Part shown: one piece after another, positions 5,106 to 5,131 of the stretch
Layout: every line of letters starts with the position of its first letter
How positions within the stretch are numbered: position 1 is the first letter of the stretch
DNA from: Desulfobacterales bacterium
Lineage (GTDB): Bacteria > Desulfobacterota > Desulfobacteria > Desulfobacterales > Desulfosalsimonadaceae
Direction: 5' to 3'
Length of the DNA: 5,131 bases
Assembly: GCA_007135795.1 (NCBI GenBank)
Contig: SLIE01000228.1
Coordinates: forward strand, 1 to 5,131
Made by a program: the position numbers and the translations under genes
The notes under the pieces: generated by a model
What the model was told of the DNA's origin: nothing
What the model saw: only the letters and a program-made list of their open reading frames with translations
Database searches by the model: none

Positions 5106-5131
5106 GCCGGACGCAGAGATTGCCGAAAAAG
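5031..5131. repeat. Imperfect palindrome at the window end, overlapping the lipoprotein stop
   Basis: Nested complementary blocks are centred at about 5080: TTTTTCG 5031-5037 with CGAAAAA 5124-5130; CGGC 5051-5054 with GCCG 5106-5109; AAATTTTAA 5057-5065 with TTAAAATTT 5095-5103; AATAC 5073-5077 with GTATT 5083-5087 over a CGGGC loop. The flank at 5011-5023 (TGCCCGAACGAAA) recurs at 2058-2070, so the element may begin at about 5010 and run past the window. The lipoprotein TAA (5103-5105) lies in the right arm. There is no terminator-type T-run inside the window. The general build matches the palindrome at 1331-1493, but the sequences differ. Confidence 0.7.

Overview
The window most resembles chromosomal DNA of a Gram-negative, anaerobe-leaning bacterium, probably Desulfobacterota (Desulfobacterales-like). 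This rests on three things: a UB2H-containing class A penicillin-binding protein (PBP1b type) followed by an outer-membrane-type lipoprotein; a flavin reductase with a four-cysteine iron-sulfur-type motif fused to an SCP2 domain; and abundant long imperfect palindromes between genes. The taxonomic guess is inference and no marker gene settles it.

Layout, all genes on the + strand: (1) 1-194, a leader with two small hairpins and a perfect 16-bp tandem duplication of the ribosome-binding site plus ATG; (2) 195-1253, a 352-residue NAD(P)H/FMN oxidoreductase with a C-terminal SCP2-like domain; (3) 1254-1614, a gap dominated by a roughly 160-bp imperfect palindrome centred near 1411; (4) 1615-1782, a 55-residue two-helix membrane protein with a strong Shine-Dalgarno; (5) 1783-2218, a structured gap holding an 8-bp inverted repeat (GTATAC cores) and another imperfect palindrome (2044-2119); (6) 2219-4543, a complete bifunctional PBP1b-type peptidoglycan glycosyltransferase/transpeptidase; (7) 4515-5105, overlapping it by 29 bases, a TPR lipoprotein; (8) 5031-5131, a further imperfect palindrome that contains the lipoprotein stop codon and probably continues past the window edge.

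The clearest biology is the last two genes. A UB2H-bearing PBP1b is translationally overlapped by a small TPR lipoprotein with outer-membrane sorting residues. This is the arrangement expected for a PBP and its outer-membrane activator, like the TPR lipoprotein LpoP of Pseudomonas. The flavoprotein and the small membrane protein have no evident functional link to cell-wall synthesis. The most unexplained structure is that every non-coding stretch carries its own imperfect palindrome, and one of them appears to supply the last two dozen codons of the lipoprotein gene.
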